From: an uncultured Eubacteriales bacterium
GTDB lineage: Bacteria; Bacillota; Clostridia; Oscillospirales; Oscillospiraceae
DNA length: 47,346 nucleotides
Direction: 5' to 3'
Assembly (NCBI GenBank): GCA_900540635.1
Contig: UQGU01000016.1
Coordinates: 1-47,346, forward strand
The position numbers were made by a program, and so were the translations under genes. Of the stretch, positions 30,895 through 39,357 are shown one piece after another. The first letter of the stretch is position 1, and each line of letters opens with the position of its first letter. The notes under the pieces are model-generated. The model saw nothing but the letters and a program-made list of their open reading frames with translations, did no database searches and was not told the DNA's origin.

Positions 30895-31400
30895 TCCATT
30901 TCCTCCCCCGTCGGCGCGGAAATCAGGGTGATCTGTCTGGGCTTGCTGCCTTCCTTCATGCCGATGTCCATATATTTCATGGCCGTCCGGTTGATTTCCG
31001 ACAGGAAGTCCATGAATTCCCCGTCTGTCAGCGTCAGTGTACAGTTGGTCATGAGCAGCATATCCTTTTTGGGGTCTGCACAGCCACCGGAAAAATATTT
31101 TGCAAATGCCGCGCTGATTCCAAGGAGTGCACGCTGGACCGCGCTCCCATCGGCATCGTCAAGTTCCAAAGCACTTTTATTCAGCTGATAAACGCTTTCC
31201 ACCGTTCCACGGATGCGGTTTTCTCCAACCACTGTGAGAATATCATTTTCCGTGAGAATCTTCACATGGCGATACAAGCTCGCACTGGGGATATCCGGAA
31301 GTGCCTTTCGAATTTCCTTGACCGTACCGGTTTCGTGCACAAGCAGATACTGAAAAATCCTCTGCCGCACGGGGTTCATAACGGCCTCCGCCATTTCCAT
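30891..31400 (-). CDS. Helix-turn-helix regulator (ArsR/HTH_20-like)
   Basis: 169 residues from ATG 31400, 11 nt after GGAGG. The DNA-binding part is at 5-80: VMNPVRQRIFQYLLVHETGTVKEIRKALPDIPSASLYRHVKILTENDIL, a winged helix of the HTH_20 kind. The C-terminal 90 residues form a ligand- or dimer-domain with a TNCTLTLTDGEFMDFLSEI segment. The promoter has a perfect palindrome on the -10 box, so autoregulation is likely. It is the first gene of the operon whose ABC part is broken. Confidence 0.88.
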   Translation of the reverse strand: MEMAEAVMNPVRQRIFQYLLVHETGTVKEIRKALPDIPSASLYRHVKILTENDILTVVGENRIRGTVESVYQLNKSALELDDADGSAVQRALLGISAAFAKYFSGGCADPKKDMLLMTNCTLTLTDGEFMDFLSEINRTAMKYMDIGMKEGSKPRQITLISAPTGEEME

Positions 31401-31423
31401 GTGGATCACCGCCTCCTATATTC

Positions 31424-31460
31424 TATAATTCAATTATATTCTCATTTTTAAGAATGTCAA
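31424..31460 (-). promoter_or_regulatory. Promoter and palindromic operator of the HTH gene
   Basis: Minus strand TTGACA (31460-31455), 16 nt, TATAAT (31438-31433). The palindrome TATAATT-N-AATTATA (31424-31438) contains the -10 box, a position where a bound dimer would block polymerase. Confidence 0.75.
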
Positions 31461-31534
31461 TGGCTGATTAAAAAAGAATGAGCGCCGCGGCAAAATGCAG
31501 CAGCACCCATCCCAATCGATCGGTATTCCTTTGT

Positions 31535-32062
31535 TTATGTAAGCAGCCCCAGCAGCGCGGAAAGCACGATCACCTTCGGAACGCTCCACTTTCTTCTAGC
31601 GAGAAGATAGAAGGCAATCAGCGCGATCACGGCGGTACGCCAGGCGAAAACGCCGTCCACCAGGTAATTGGTCCGGCTCAAATCGATCATTACCGCCACA
31701 ATGATCCCAAGCGCCGCAGGACGAACCCCCACCATAATGTTTTTCAGCGCACGGCTGTTTTTGAATTTCTCAAAGAAGGCGGCAGCCAAAGCGCAGAGGG
31801 TAAAGGTCGGGGCCAGAACACCCAGCACAGAGAGAATGGCCCCAAGGATTCCCGCCACACGCATGCCGGCAAAGGTGGCGCAGTTAAGGCCCAAAGGGCC
31901 GGGGGTCATCTCTGCAATGGCAATGATATCGGACACCTCTGAGACGTTCATCCATCCATGGCTGACCATCTCGTCGTTGATCAGCGGAACCATGGACATT
32001 CCGCCGAAGCTGGTAAAACCAATCTGGCAAAAGCTCCAGAACAGCTGAAAAAGAACACTCAT
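31535..32062 (-). CDS. Chromate transporter-family protein, second half-size subunit
   Basis: 175 residues from ATG 32062, which overlaps the stop of the upstream gene as ATGA; the frame extends upstream but is not used. Four to five membrane helices, with FCQIGFTSFGGMSMVPLI near the start and EMTPGPLGLNCATFAGMRVAG, the PGP motif of the CHR family. Half-size CHR proteins work as pairs. Chromate export is shown for few members, so the natural substrate here is uncertain. Confidence 0.9.
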   Translation of the reverse strand: MSVLFQLFWSFCQIGFTSFGGMSMVPLINDEMVSHGWMNVSEVSDIIAIAEMTPGPLGLNCATFAGMRVAGILGAILSVLGVLAPTFTLCALAAAFFEKFKNSRALKNIMVGVRPAALGIIVAVMIDLSRTNYLVDGVFAWRTAVIALIAFYLLARRKWSVPKVIVLSALLGLLT

Positions 32063-32616
32063 GCCTCTGCCTCCTTCCATTTCCCCATAATGAGTCCCGC
32101 TGCCACCGCCAGCAGAATCACCAGAACGCAGTTCACATTCAGGAAGGCATTCAGGATACAGGCAACGATGGCAATGGCATAACACGCTTTTGTGGGGAAC
32201 GCGCCTTCCCGAAGCTTCAGCGCTGCCACCAGGATGATGGGCACCACCGCCGAACGGACACCCGTCAGCATTTTGGCGATCCAGATATTGTCCTTAAACA
32301 TGGCATAGCAATAGGTCAGCGCGGACAGGATGATCATGGGCGGTGTCACCATACCGACGGTTGCAGCAATGCCGCCCAGAACACCGGCCTGACGGTGCCC
32401 GAACAGATAGGCCACATTGCCGATCATCGTCCCCGGCAGGCTTCGGCCCACGCTGACAATATCCAGCAGTTCCTCGGCGGTCAGCTCTTTCTTATCATCC
32501 ACAAAGTCCTTCTGCATTTGGGCCACAATGCTCCAGCCCCCGCCGAAGGTAAACCAGCTGATGCGGAAGAAATAAAAGAACATCTCCCAGATTTTTTTCA
32601 ATGATGTTTTCTTCAT
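32059..32616 (-). CDS. Chromate transporter-family protein, first half-size subunit
   Basis: 185 residues from ATG 32616, chosen because GAGGAA lies about 6 nt upstream; in-frame starts at 32622 and 32652 are poorer. FFRISWFTFGGGWSIVAQMQ and VGRSLPGTMIGNVAYLFGHRQAG hold the two CHR family blocks, including the LPG motif. It follows citC by 10 nt on the same strand, so the pair may be read from the citC promoter. Confidence 0.9.
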   Translation of the reverse strand: MKKTSLKKIWEMFFYFFRISWFTFGGGWSIVAQMQKDFVDDKKELTAEELLDIVSVGRSLPGTMIGNVAYLFGHRQAGVLGGIAATVGMVTPPMIILSALTYCYAMFKDNIWIAKMLTGVRSAVVPIILVAALKLREGAFPTKACYAIAIVACILNAFLNVNCVLVILLAVAAGLIMGKWKEAEA

Positions 32617-32626
32617 AGACATTTCC

Positions 32627-33670
32627 TCAATAATGGACCACATTCTCCGCACTGCGGATACGCCGCAGCACTGGCTCTGCCTCGGAAGACCTGAAATAGT
32701 CTAAGGTCGTTTGGGGCACCAGCCGGGAAAGGGTCTGCCAGTCCCCTGCCTGTAAAGCGGCGCGGACGGTAGAGGCGCTGATCGCCTTGCCCAGGGCCTG
32801 CTTTCTTGGAAGGATCACACAGTCGATGCCGTTCTCCCGCAGCTGCGCAGCCATAATTTCATTGTAGAGCCCCGTCACCTGGCTGGTAGGCTCCTCCCCC
32901 ACAAAGCGAACGGTAACTCTCAGCGCCCGGGCAATTCTCACAAAAATCGCCAGGTCCAGCTTGGCGTGTCCCCGAATCACCGCAGCATCGTCCTTTAGAA
33001 AATAGCTCGGGAAGGTGGCATTGCTGATGATATAGGGCCCGGAATCGTGGAGCACCACATTTTTCAGGTGAGCTGTTCCCGCCTGAACCAGCTGCTTGCG
33101 CACCCCGAAGGGCACCAGGCTGGCATCCTCGCTGAGCAGAAACAGGTGCAGCGTATCGCACCGGCCTGCAGCCGTCTCCACCAGATACTGGTGGCCCAGG
33201 GTGAAGGGGTTTGCGTTCATAACGATGGCACCGGAAACGCCGGGGCGGGCAGTCTTTTCCAGGCGGGACAGATAGGACGGGAACCCGTTTCTCCGGTTTT
33301 CCATAAACACCAGCGTACCGTCCACCCGGGCGATTTCATAAAAGCCCAGGCTCTGGAAAAACTTCGCGGATTTGATTTTGGTATATAAGAAAAGATGGGT
33401 GTATCCCCGGGCCATCTGGTATTCCATCAGGTGGGACACTACCTCATTCAGCAATCCCTCTCCCTGGTGCTGCTGGCTGACAGCAAAGCAGCGCAGGGTC
33501 GCGCCAAAGCAGCTGCCGGTGGCAATTACCCGATTCTCCTCGTCCACCATAGCGCAGATATAGTCCAGATTTGCATCCCGGGTAATGCCGTTCTCCACCA
33601 GAAGCGCATCCACCTGGGCCAGCATCCGCTTATCCGACAGGGAAACCTGTGTCAAGGCATATTCGCTCAT
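32627..33670 (-). CDS. citC: [Citrate (pro-3S)-lyase] ligase
   Basis: 347 residues from ATG 33670 (GGAGGAG upstream). CitC uses ATP and acetate to acetylate the thiol of the prosthetic group on CitD, switching citrate lyase on. The N-terminal 130 residues form a GNAT-like domain (QHQGEGLLNEVVSHL), and the rest is a nucleotidyltransferase with GAIVMNANPFTLGHQYLVE, where the HxGH-like motif (NPFTLGH) binds ATP, and GKAISASTVRAAL. Unusually it lies downstream of the citrate transporter and has its own promoter. Confidence 0.95.
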   Translation of the reverse strand: MSEYALTQVSLSDKRMLAQVDALLVENGITRDANLDYICAMVDEENRVIATGSCFGATLRCFAVSQQHQGEGLLNEVVSHLMEYQMARGYTHLFLYTKIKSAKFFQSLGFYEIARVDGTLVFMENRRNGFPSYLSRLEKTARPGVSGAIVMNANPFTLGHQYLVETAAGRCDTLHLFLLSEDASLVPFGVRKQLVQAGTAHLKNVVLHDSGPYIISNATFPSYFLKDDAAVIRGHAKLDLAIFVRIARALRVTVRFVGEEPTSQVTGLYNEIMAAQLRENGIDCVILPRKQALGKAISASTVRAALQAGDWQTLSRLVPQTTLDYFRSSEAEPVLRRIRSAENVVHY

Positions 33671-33729
33671 TCTTGTTCTCCTCCAACGGTGCGGCCGCAC
33701 CTCGCGTCGTGCCGCACCGATTTTTCTCT

Positions 33730-33758
33730 ATTATACATTCTTTCGGCCCATATGTGAA
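33730..33758 (-). promoter_or_regulatory. Promoter of citC
   Basis: Minus strand TTCACA (33758-33753), 17 nt, TATAAT (33735-33730). The leader holds a hairpin built on CGGTGCGGC / GGCCGCACCG just before GGAGGAG. Confidence 0.7.
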
Positions 33759-33777
33759 GTGCCCCTTCTACAAGGAA

Positions 33778-33888
33778 CTGCCTCCCGGCAATCGGGAGGC
33801 AGTGTTCATGGGGCGATTTCTCAGGCCTTCCCAGCACAGCCGGAAACCATTCCCTTGGGAACGGCTGATCCACCAATCAGCCGTTCCC
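33778..33888 (-). terminator. Two hairpins between the citrate transporter and citC
   Basis: 33857-33888 (GGGAACGGCTGAT / ATCAGCCGTTCCC, perfect 13 bp) and 33778-33802 (CTGCCTCCCG / CGGGAGGCAG, perfect 10 bp). Neither is followed by a strong T run on the minus strand, so they may be weak terminators or protect the 3' end of the operon mRNA. Confidence 0.6.
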
Positions 33889-33899
33889 GGGTTGCGGAT

Positions 33900-35288
33900 T
33901 TACAGAGGCATAATGCCGCAGACAATGGCGAACAGCATGCACAGGATGGAGAAGACCCAAACGTACAGGAAGCTTGCCTTGATGTGGTCCTTGATATCCA
34001 CATCGGCCAGGCCCACGCCCAGCAGAGTGGCGGGAACCATGGGGCTGATGAAGGTAGCGCAGTTCCGGCAGACGACCATAGCCACAGCGATGGGCAGGGC
34101 CTCTACGCCGAAGCTCTGGCCGATGGCGATGATGACAGGCAGCATACCGAAGAAGTAGGAGTCGGTATCGAAGGCCAGAGCCAGAGGCACGGACAGGATG
34201 CCGATAACCAGAGGCAGGTGCTGACCAATGGCAGCAGGCAGAATGGACTCGATGATACCGGCCAGGCAGCGAACAACGCTGGGCACGTCAACTTCCATCG
34301 CCTTCACGCTGGCGGCAGTCAGAGCGCCGTCCTTCACAATGAAGGAGGTAGTCAGAACGCCCATCAGGACAGCAGCGCCCATCAGGGTGGAGCACATCAT
34401 CAGAGCGGGACCGGCGTGCAGGTTGATGATCTTCTTGTGCATCTTGGCGGTGAAGCCGTAGTTCACGAACAGAGCGATGGAAACGCCCAGCATGAAGGGA
34501 ACATAGGAGGCGAACACATCCCAGATCAGCATGGCGATGACAGCGATGGTCAGCAGCAGGTTGAACCAGAACAGCTTGGGACGGGACAGCTCCTTCTCCT
34601 CCTCGGACTTGCTCTCAGCAATGTCCAGGGTAGCACCGGCGGGCAGGCCTGCACCGCGCTTCTTCTCCTGGAAGCCGGTCAGCACGGAGTGGGCCAGGGC
34701 CAGGACGATACCGAAGATCTGGATGGGGATGATGGTGTTCCACAGTTGACCTGCTTCCATGCCCAGCACGGTAGCGGCACGCATGGTGGGACCGGCCCAG
34801 GGCATCAGGTTCAGAACGCCCATAGCCAGCACGGCAATCCGCAGCAGGCTGGTGGGACGCATGTTCATCTTCTTGTAGATGGGCAGCATAGCGGGAACCA
34901 CGATGCAGAAGGTGGAAGCGCCGCCGCCGTCCAGGTGGCCGATCAGGGCAATGACACAGGTCATGACGCACACGCCGATGACATTGTTGCCAATGAGCTT
35001 CATCAGCTTGCCGATGATCACATCAAACATGCCGGCATCGGTCATAATGCCGAAGTACAGCACGGAGAAAACGAACAGGGCAGCGGTAGGCGCAGTGGAG
35101 TTAAAGCCGGCCTTGATCATAGCTGCCAGGTTGTCAAAGGTAAAGCGGCCGCCCAGGACCAGAATCAGGCCCAGGATGGAGGGGAAGACAATAAACGCGA
35201 TAGCGGGCTGGGTCTTGCTCTTGAACAGGGTAACAACGATTGCAACGATGGTTACCAGTCCAAGCAGACCAACGATGGTATCACTCAT
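33900..35288 (-). CDS. CitMHS-family citrate/metal-citrate:H+ symporter
   Basis: 462 residues, about 12 membrane helices, in the CitMHS family that imports citrate in complex with a divalent metal. Visible family segments: SDTIVGLLGLVTIVAIVVTL, FNSTAPTAALFVFSVLYFGIM, IGHLDGGGASTFCIVVPAML, AFDTDSYFFGMLPVI and CATFISPMVPATLLGVGLA. It follows citF by 88 nt across a terminator-like hairpin. Metal preference (Mg, Ca or others) cannot be read from the sequence. Confidence 0.92.
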   Translation of the reverse strand: MSDTIVGLLGLVTIVAIVVTLFKSKTQPAIAFIVFPSILGLILVLGGRFTFDNLAAMIKAGFNSTAPTAALFVFSVLYFGIMTDAGMFDVIIGKLMKLIGNNVIGVCVMTCVIALIGHLDGGGASTFCIVVPAMLPIYKKMNMRPTSLLRIAVLAMGVLNLMPWAGPTMRAATVLGMEAGQLWNTIIPIQIFGIVLALAHSVLTGFQEKKRGAGLPAGATLDIAESKSEEEKELSRPKLFWFNLLLTIAVIAMLIWDVFASYVPFMLGVSIALFVNYGFTAKMHKKIINLHAGPALMMCSTLMGAAVLMGVLTTSFIVKDGALTAASVKAMEVDVPSVVRCLAGIIESILPAAIGQHLPLVIGILSVPLALAFDTDSYFFGMLPVIIAIGQSFGVEALPIAVAMVVCRNCATFISPMVPATLLGVGLADVDIKDHIKASFLYVWVFSILCMLFAIVCGIMPL

Positions 35289-35337
35289 TCTCGAAATTCC
35301 TTTCTATATTACGGTTCAAAAACTGCTGGGAATTCAT

Positions 35338-35368
35338 AACAAAAAGGGGGATATTTTTCAGTCCCCCT
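35338..35368 (-). terminator. Attenuator-like terminator between citF and the transporter
   Basis: AGGGGGA / TCCCCCT stem followed by TTTTTGTT on the minus strand. No good promoter lies between it and the transporter ATG, so the transporter is probably read by read-through at a lower level than citDEF. Confidence 0.75.
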
Positions 35369-35376
35369 GAATGTCC

Positions 35377-36933
35377 TTACAGGGACAGGGGCTTGATCTT
35401 GCGGACCACGTCCAGAATGGTGCCGTCACGGGCTTCCAGAACGGCAACCACCTTGTCCTCCCACTCCAGGTCGTCAGGACGGCCCACCAGGGAATAGGCC
35501 TTCTCCTTCAGGCTCTCAATGGACACATGGGGGATACCGGCGTTGTCCAGGCACTCGATGAGGTCGGGGCGCAGGGGGTTCACGGCAATGCCGTAATCGG
35601 TAACCAGCACATCCACACAGTCGCCGGGGGTGGTGACGGTAACGACCTTCTCACAGACGGTAGCCATGCGGCCGCGGGTCAAGGGAGTGACAATAATGCA
35701 GACCTTGGAACCGGCAGCGGTATCGGGGTGACCGCCGGGCGCGCCGCGAAGCACACCGTCGGAACCGGTCAGAACGTTGACATTAAAGCCGGTGTCGATT
35801 TCCAGGGCAGCCAGAACCACGAAGTCCAGCTTGTTGACGAAAGCGCCCTTGTTGGCAGGGTTGGCATACTGAGAAGCGGACATCTCAAAGTGGTTGGGGG
35901 TCTGGTTGATGGAGTTCACGGCATCCAGGTCGAAGTCCTGAACGTCAATCACCTTTCCAACCTTGCCCTTCTTCAGCAGCTCCACCATGGGGCCGCAGAT
36001 GCCGCCGATGGCCCAGCCCATTTTGATGTTGCGCTCGTCCATGTACTTCTCCAGGAACAGGTTGGCCGCCAGAGAGGGGCCGCCGACACCGGTCTGGAAG
36101 GAGAAGCCGTCCTTGAAATAGGGGGTGGAGGCAATAACCTTGGCCACATTCTCGGCCATCATCAGATCCCGGGGGTTCTGGCTGATGCGGGCAGCGGCAG
36201 AGGCGATCTTCTTGGGGTTGCCGATGGAATCGACCACCACAACGGCATCCACATCGATGGCTTCCACGGAAGCGGGCATATTGGGGAAGTCGACCAGGCA
36301 GTCGGTAACGACCACCACATGGTCGGCATACTTGGCGTCGGTCATGGCATAGCCCATGGAGCCGCAGTTGCTCTTACCGCCGATACCCCGGCAGTTGCCC
36401 ACGCAGTCAGAGGTGGGAGCAGCGACGAAAGCGATGTCGATGTGGACCTCTCCTGCCTCAATGGCACGGGGACGGCCGCCATGGGAACGGATAATGGCAG
36501 GGGTCTTCAGCTTACCGGCGGAAACCACCTCACCCATCCGACCACGGATGCCGGAGGTCTGAATGCCGATGACCTTACCCTCTTCAATATAATCGGCGAT
36601 GGGATCATGGGCGCTGCCCAGAGAGGTAGCGGCAATGGTCAGGTCCTTCAAGCCCAGCTCCTCGATGGCGGCCTTCATAACCATGTTGACCACATAGTCG
36701 CCGTCACGCAGATGGTGGTGGAAGGAGAAGGTCATGCCGTCCTTGGCGCCGCACTGCTTGAGTGCGTCCACCAGGGTAGCGACGATCTTGCTCTCCTGGG
36801 GCTTTTCGAACCGGCGCGTCTTGGGGGCAGCCTTCTGGAGGTACTTGCCGTCCATATAATTCTTGCCCTGGTAAACTTCCTTGCCGTTTACCAGCAGCGC
36901 TTCGGGAATATCTCTGCCTACTGCGTTAATCAT
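35377..36933 (-). CDS. citF: Citrate lyase alpha subunit (citrate CoA-transferase)
   Basis: 518 residues. CitF swaps acetate on the CitD prosthetic group for citrate, giving citryl-ACP. The chain shows the family start (MINAVGRDIPEALLVNGKEVY), FSFHHHLRDGDYVVNMVM, IQTSGIRGRMGEVVSAGKLK and VTDYGIAVNPLRPDL near the end. Its length is as expected. The ATG overlaps the citE stop by 4 nt. CitF closes the DEF part of the operon; a terminator follows. Confidence 0.96.
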   Translation of the reverse strand: MINAVGRDIPEALLVNGKEVYQGKNYMDGKYLQKAAPKTRRFEKPQESKIVATLVDALKQCGAKDGMTFSFHHHLRDGDYVVNMVMKAAIEELGLKDLTIAATSLGSAHDPIADYIEEGKVIGIQTSGIRGRMGEVVSAGKLKTPAIIRSHGGRPRAIEAGEVHIDIAFVAAPTSDCVGNCRGIGGKSNCGSMGYAMTDAKYADHVVVVTDCLVDFPNMPASVEAIDVDAVVVVDSIGNPKKIASAAARISQNPRDLMMAENVAKVIASTPYFKDGFSFQTGVGGPSLAANLFLEKYMDERNIKMGWAIGGICGPMVELLKKGKVGKVIDVQDFDLDAVNSINQTPNHFEMSASQYANPANKGAFVNKLDFVVLAALEIDTGFNVNVLTGSDGVLRGAPGGHPDTAAGSKVCIIVTPLTRGRMATVCEKVVTVTTPGDCVDVLVTDYGIAVNPLRPDLIECLDNAGIPHVSIESLKEKAYSLVGRPDDLEWEDKVVAVLEARDGTILDVVRKIKPLSL

Positions 36934-37844
36934 ACCAGATCCCCCTCATACATACCGCAGGCCTTTGCCAGACGCAGCGTGCGCTCAGCGCCGGGAATGA
37001 AGGCCACATCGATCATCTTACCGTTGACGGTGAACACGCCGACACCGGCGGCGGACTGCTCCTTAAATGCACGGACAACAGCCTCAGCCTGCTTGACTTC
37101 CTTTTCAGTGGGTGCAAAAACCTCATGGACCAGACGAATCTGCTTGGGGTTGATCAGGCTCTTGCCGTCAAAACCCATAGCCTTGTTCTGCAGGACCTCT
37201 GCCTTGAAGCCTTCGTTGTCGTCCAGGTCGGTAAACACGGTATCGAAGCACTGGATCCCGGCTGCACGGGCAGCCAGCAGCATCTGGCCCCGGGCAACCA
37301 TCATATCCACACCGTCGGGGGTGAACTTGGTCTGCATGCACTTGCGGAAATCGCCGCCGGAAATGGCGACGCCCAGCATCCGGTCGGAGGCGGAGCAGAT
37401 CTCATAGGCATTCAGGATGCCCTTGGGACTTTCCAGAGCAGCCATCAGCAGGGTCCGGCCGACTTCCACGCCGAATTCACGCTCGGCCGCCTCCACGGCA
37501 GCCTCCACCGTGTGCACATCCTGTGCGCTTTCGCACTTAGCGATCCGGATACCGTCGGCGCCACCGGCCACACAGACACGGATGTCTTCCTGCCAATGGG
37601 GGGTATCCAGGCCGTTGATTCGGACGATGACCTCGGTATTGCCGTAGTCAATGGTGGTCAGAGCATGGTACAGGGAGAAACGGGCAGCATCCTTCTGGTT
37701 CTCTGCAACGGCATCCTCCAGGTCCAGCATAATGGAGTCGCAGCCATAGATGTAAGCATCCTTGATCAGGCCGGGCTTCTGAGCGTTCATGAACATCATG
37801 GTTCTGCGCAGGCGGAACCGTTCGGGCTTGGGTCTTCTGATCAT
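36930..37844 (-). CDS. citE: Citrate lyase beta subunit (citryl-CoA/ACP lyase)
   Basis: 304 residues. CitE cleaves citryl-ACP to oxaloacetate and acetyl-ACP, with Mg2+. The HpcH/HpaI-type TIM barrel is shown by RTMMFMNAQKPGLIKDAYIYG, CDSIMLDLEDAVAENQKDAAR (metal-binding acidic residues), IRINGLDTPHW-like strand and ESPKGILNAYEIC. Start and stop overlap citD and citF by 4 nt each, so all three subunits are translationally coupled. Confidence 0.96.
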   Translation of the reverse strand: MIRRPKPERFRLRRTMMFMNAQKPGLIKDAYIYGCDSIMLDLEDAVAENQKDAARFSLYHALTTIDYGNTEVIVRINGLDTPHWQEDIRVCVAGGADGIRIAKCESAQDVHTVEAAVEAAEREFGVEVGRTLLMAALESPKGILNAYEICSASDRMLGVAISGGDFRKCMQTKFTPDGVDMMVARGQMLLAARAAGIQCFDTVFTDLDDNEGFKAEVLQNKAMGFDGKSLINPKQIRLVHEVFAPTEKEVKQAEAVVRAFKEQSAAGVGVFTVNGKMIDVAFIPGAERTLRLAKACGMYEGDLV

Positions 37845-38143
37845 CTGATGGCACCTCCCCAGGGAATGTTTGCGCTGGATGCATCACAGCTGCGGAACAC
37901 GGCGCACTCTACGCGGGCCTTCAATGTGCAGTCCAGAGCACCTTTGTCCACAACGGTCACGCGAGCATTCTTAACTTCCAGACGGTCCAGGGTCTCCAGG
38001 ATCGTGGCCTTGATCTGGCGGCCATACTGATTCATAACGCTGCTGGAAAGCTCCAGCTCAATGCCGTCTTCACCGGGCTCCACAGTGACCATGGCATCGC
38101 TGGATTCCAAAGTGCCTGCTGCGGCAGATTTCAGAATTTCCAT
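37841..38143 (-). CDS. citD: Citrate lyase acyl carrier protein (gamma subunit)
   Basis: 100 residues. Ser14 in AAAGTLESSDAMV is the site that carries 2'-(5''-triphosphoribosyl)-3'-dephospho-CoA. VTVEPGEDGIELELSSSVMNQYG is the next conserved block. It is the first gene of the operon; GGAGG lies before the ATG. The enzymes that make and attach the cofactor, CitG and CitX, are not in the window. Confidence 0.95.
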   Translation of the reverse strand: MEILKSAAAGTLESSDAMVTVEPGEDGIELELSSSVMNQYGRQIKATILETLDRLEVKNARVTVVDKGALDCTLKARVECAVFRSCDASSANIPWGGAIR

Positions 38144-38181
38144 GTTGATCCTCCCTATGTTTTTTCATTTTTGATGACAAT

Positions 38182-38210
38182 AAGATACCATAGAGAAATT
38201 CCAATTTCAA
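38182..38210 (-). promoter_or_regulatory. Promoter of the citDEF operon
   Basis: Minus strand TTGAAA (38210-38205), 17 nt, TATCTT (38187-38182). The -10 is poor, as expected for a promoter that needs an activator. Confidence 0.65.
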
Positions 38211-38257
38211 ATACTTAATTGTTTATTTAAGTATAATTTCTGTCGAATATTCCGACA
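38211..38257. promoter_or_regulatory. Two inverted repeats between cit operon and LysR gene
   Basis: ATACTTAA-N8-TTAAGTAT (38211-38234) abuts the -35 of the cit promoter; TGTCG-N7-CGACA (38241-38257) ends 7 bp before the -35 of the lysR-type gene. The first, at about -40 to -65 from citD's start point, is where a LysR protein usually activates. Confidence 0.6.
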
Positions 38258-38264
38258 ATAAACC

Positions 38265-38292
38265 TTGACATCTATAAAAAATTCCTTATAAT
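38265..38292 (+). promoter_or_regulatory. Promoter of the LysR-type gene
   Basis: TTGACA (38265-38270), 16 nt, TATAAT (38287-38292). Confidence 0.8.
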
Positions 38293-38352
38293 CAGTATTG
38301 ATTCGCGCCCATAGGATTCGTGAATATGCTGTAAAAAAGTGGTGATTTTTCT

Positions 38353-39273
38353 ATGAACATGAAACAAGCCCTGTATTTCAAAACCATTGCGCAATACGGA
38401 ACCATCACTGCTGCGGCCAAGCAGCTTTATATCAGCCAGCCCTCCCTGAGCCAAACCCTGCGGCAAATCGAAGACGAGGTTGGAACGCCTTTGTTTGACC
38501 GCAGCACCTCCCCTTTCCACCTGACTTATGCCGGTGAGCGCTATCTGAAGGCCGTAGAGGCCATGCTGGACATTGAGACCCGGCTGAAGGAAGAAATTGA
38601 AAGCCTCCGCCGGGATGACGGCGGCCGCCTGCGGCTGGGCATCAGCGTTACCCGGGCCATGCAGGTGCTTCCGGATGTGATCCCCATTTTCACCAAGTCC
38701 TATCCCAATGTGACCATCGAGCTGACGGAGGCCGCCTCCGCCAGTCTGGAAGGGCTGCTGCAAAAGGGGCAGATCGATCTGGCCCTGGCCGCCCTGGAAG
38801 CCAACGAGGCCAACATTGCCTATGAGCTCATCGAAAAGGAATCCATTGGCATTCTGGCCGGAAAAGGCAGCCAGCTGGCCCAGCTGGTCCCTTCCGGAAC
38901 GCCCATCAGCCTGGAAATGGTGGAAAAAGAGGCCTTCGTGTCCCTGGACACCTCCCATTCCTCCCGCATCATTCAGGACCGCCTGTTCCGGCGGTATAAT
39001 ATCCGCCCGAAGATTCTCCTGGAGACCTCTTCCCTGGAGGTTGCCCGCCGGGTGGCGCTGAAAAGCGGTGCCTGCATGGTCCTGCCGGACGTCTATGCCG
39101 ACGAATTTGTCTTCAATTCCGGCGGTGCCTTCTATCCCCTGAAGGACTACGAAAACCATCGCCACTTTTACGCCTGCTACCGCAACGACGAAAACACAAA
39201 GAAATACATCCGGGATTTCGTCTCCATCACCACCTCGGTTCTGAACCAGACCACCCACGGGAAACGGATATAA
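38353..39273 (+). CDS. LysR-family transcriptional regulator, probably of citrate lyase genes
   Basis: 306 residues. Residues 1-60 form the LysR winged helix (MKQALYFKTIAQYGTITAAA, QLYISQPSLSQTLRQIEDEVG), followed by the linker helix and a periplasmic-binding-protein-like effector domain (about 90-295: GRLRLGISVTRAMQVLPDVIP, QIDLALAALEANE). It is divergent from citD with two inverted repeats between, so control of citrate use is likely; the inducer could be citrate. Start ATG 38353 is at MNMKQ; a second Met is two codons on. Confidence 0.92.
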   Translation: MNMKQALYFKTIAQYGTITAAAKQLYISQPSLSQTLRQIEDEVGTPLFDRSTSPFHLTYAGERYLKAVEAMLDIETRLKEEIESLRRDDGGRLRLGISVTRAMQVLPDVIPIFTKSYPNVTIELTEAASASLEGLLQKGQIDLALAALEANEANIAYELIEKESIGILAGKGSQLAQLVPSGTPISLEMVEKEAFVSLDTSHSSRIIQDRLFRRYNIRPKILLETSSLEVARRVALKSGACMVLPDVYADEFVFNSGGAFYPLKDYENHRHFYACYRNDENTKKYIRDFVSITTSVLNQTTHGKRI

Positions 39274-39281
39274 GCCGCTAT

Positions 39282-39325
39282 AAAAAGGAGCTGCAAGGCA
39301 CATCGCTTTGCAGCTCCATCTTATT
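39282..39325. terminator. Bidirectional terminator at 39.3 kb
   Basis: GGAGCTGCAA (39287-39296) / TTGCAGCTCC (39308-39317). On the minus strand it is followed by TTTTTA, on the plus strand by ATCTTATTT, serving both converging genes. Confidence 0.8.
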
Positions 39326-39357
39326 TCACTTGCGGCTTTTGTTCCGCTTCTTCCCGG

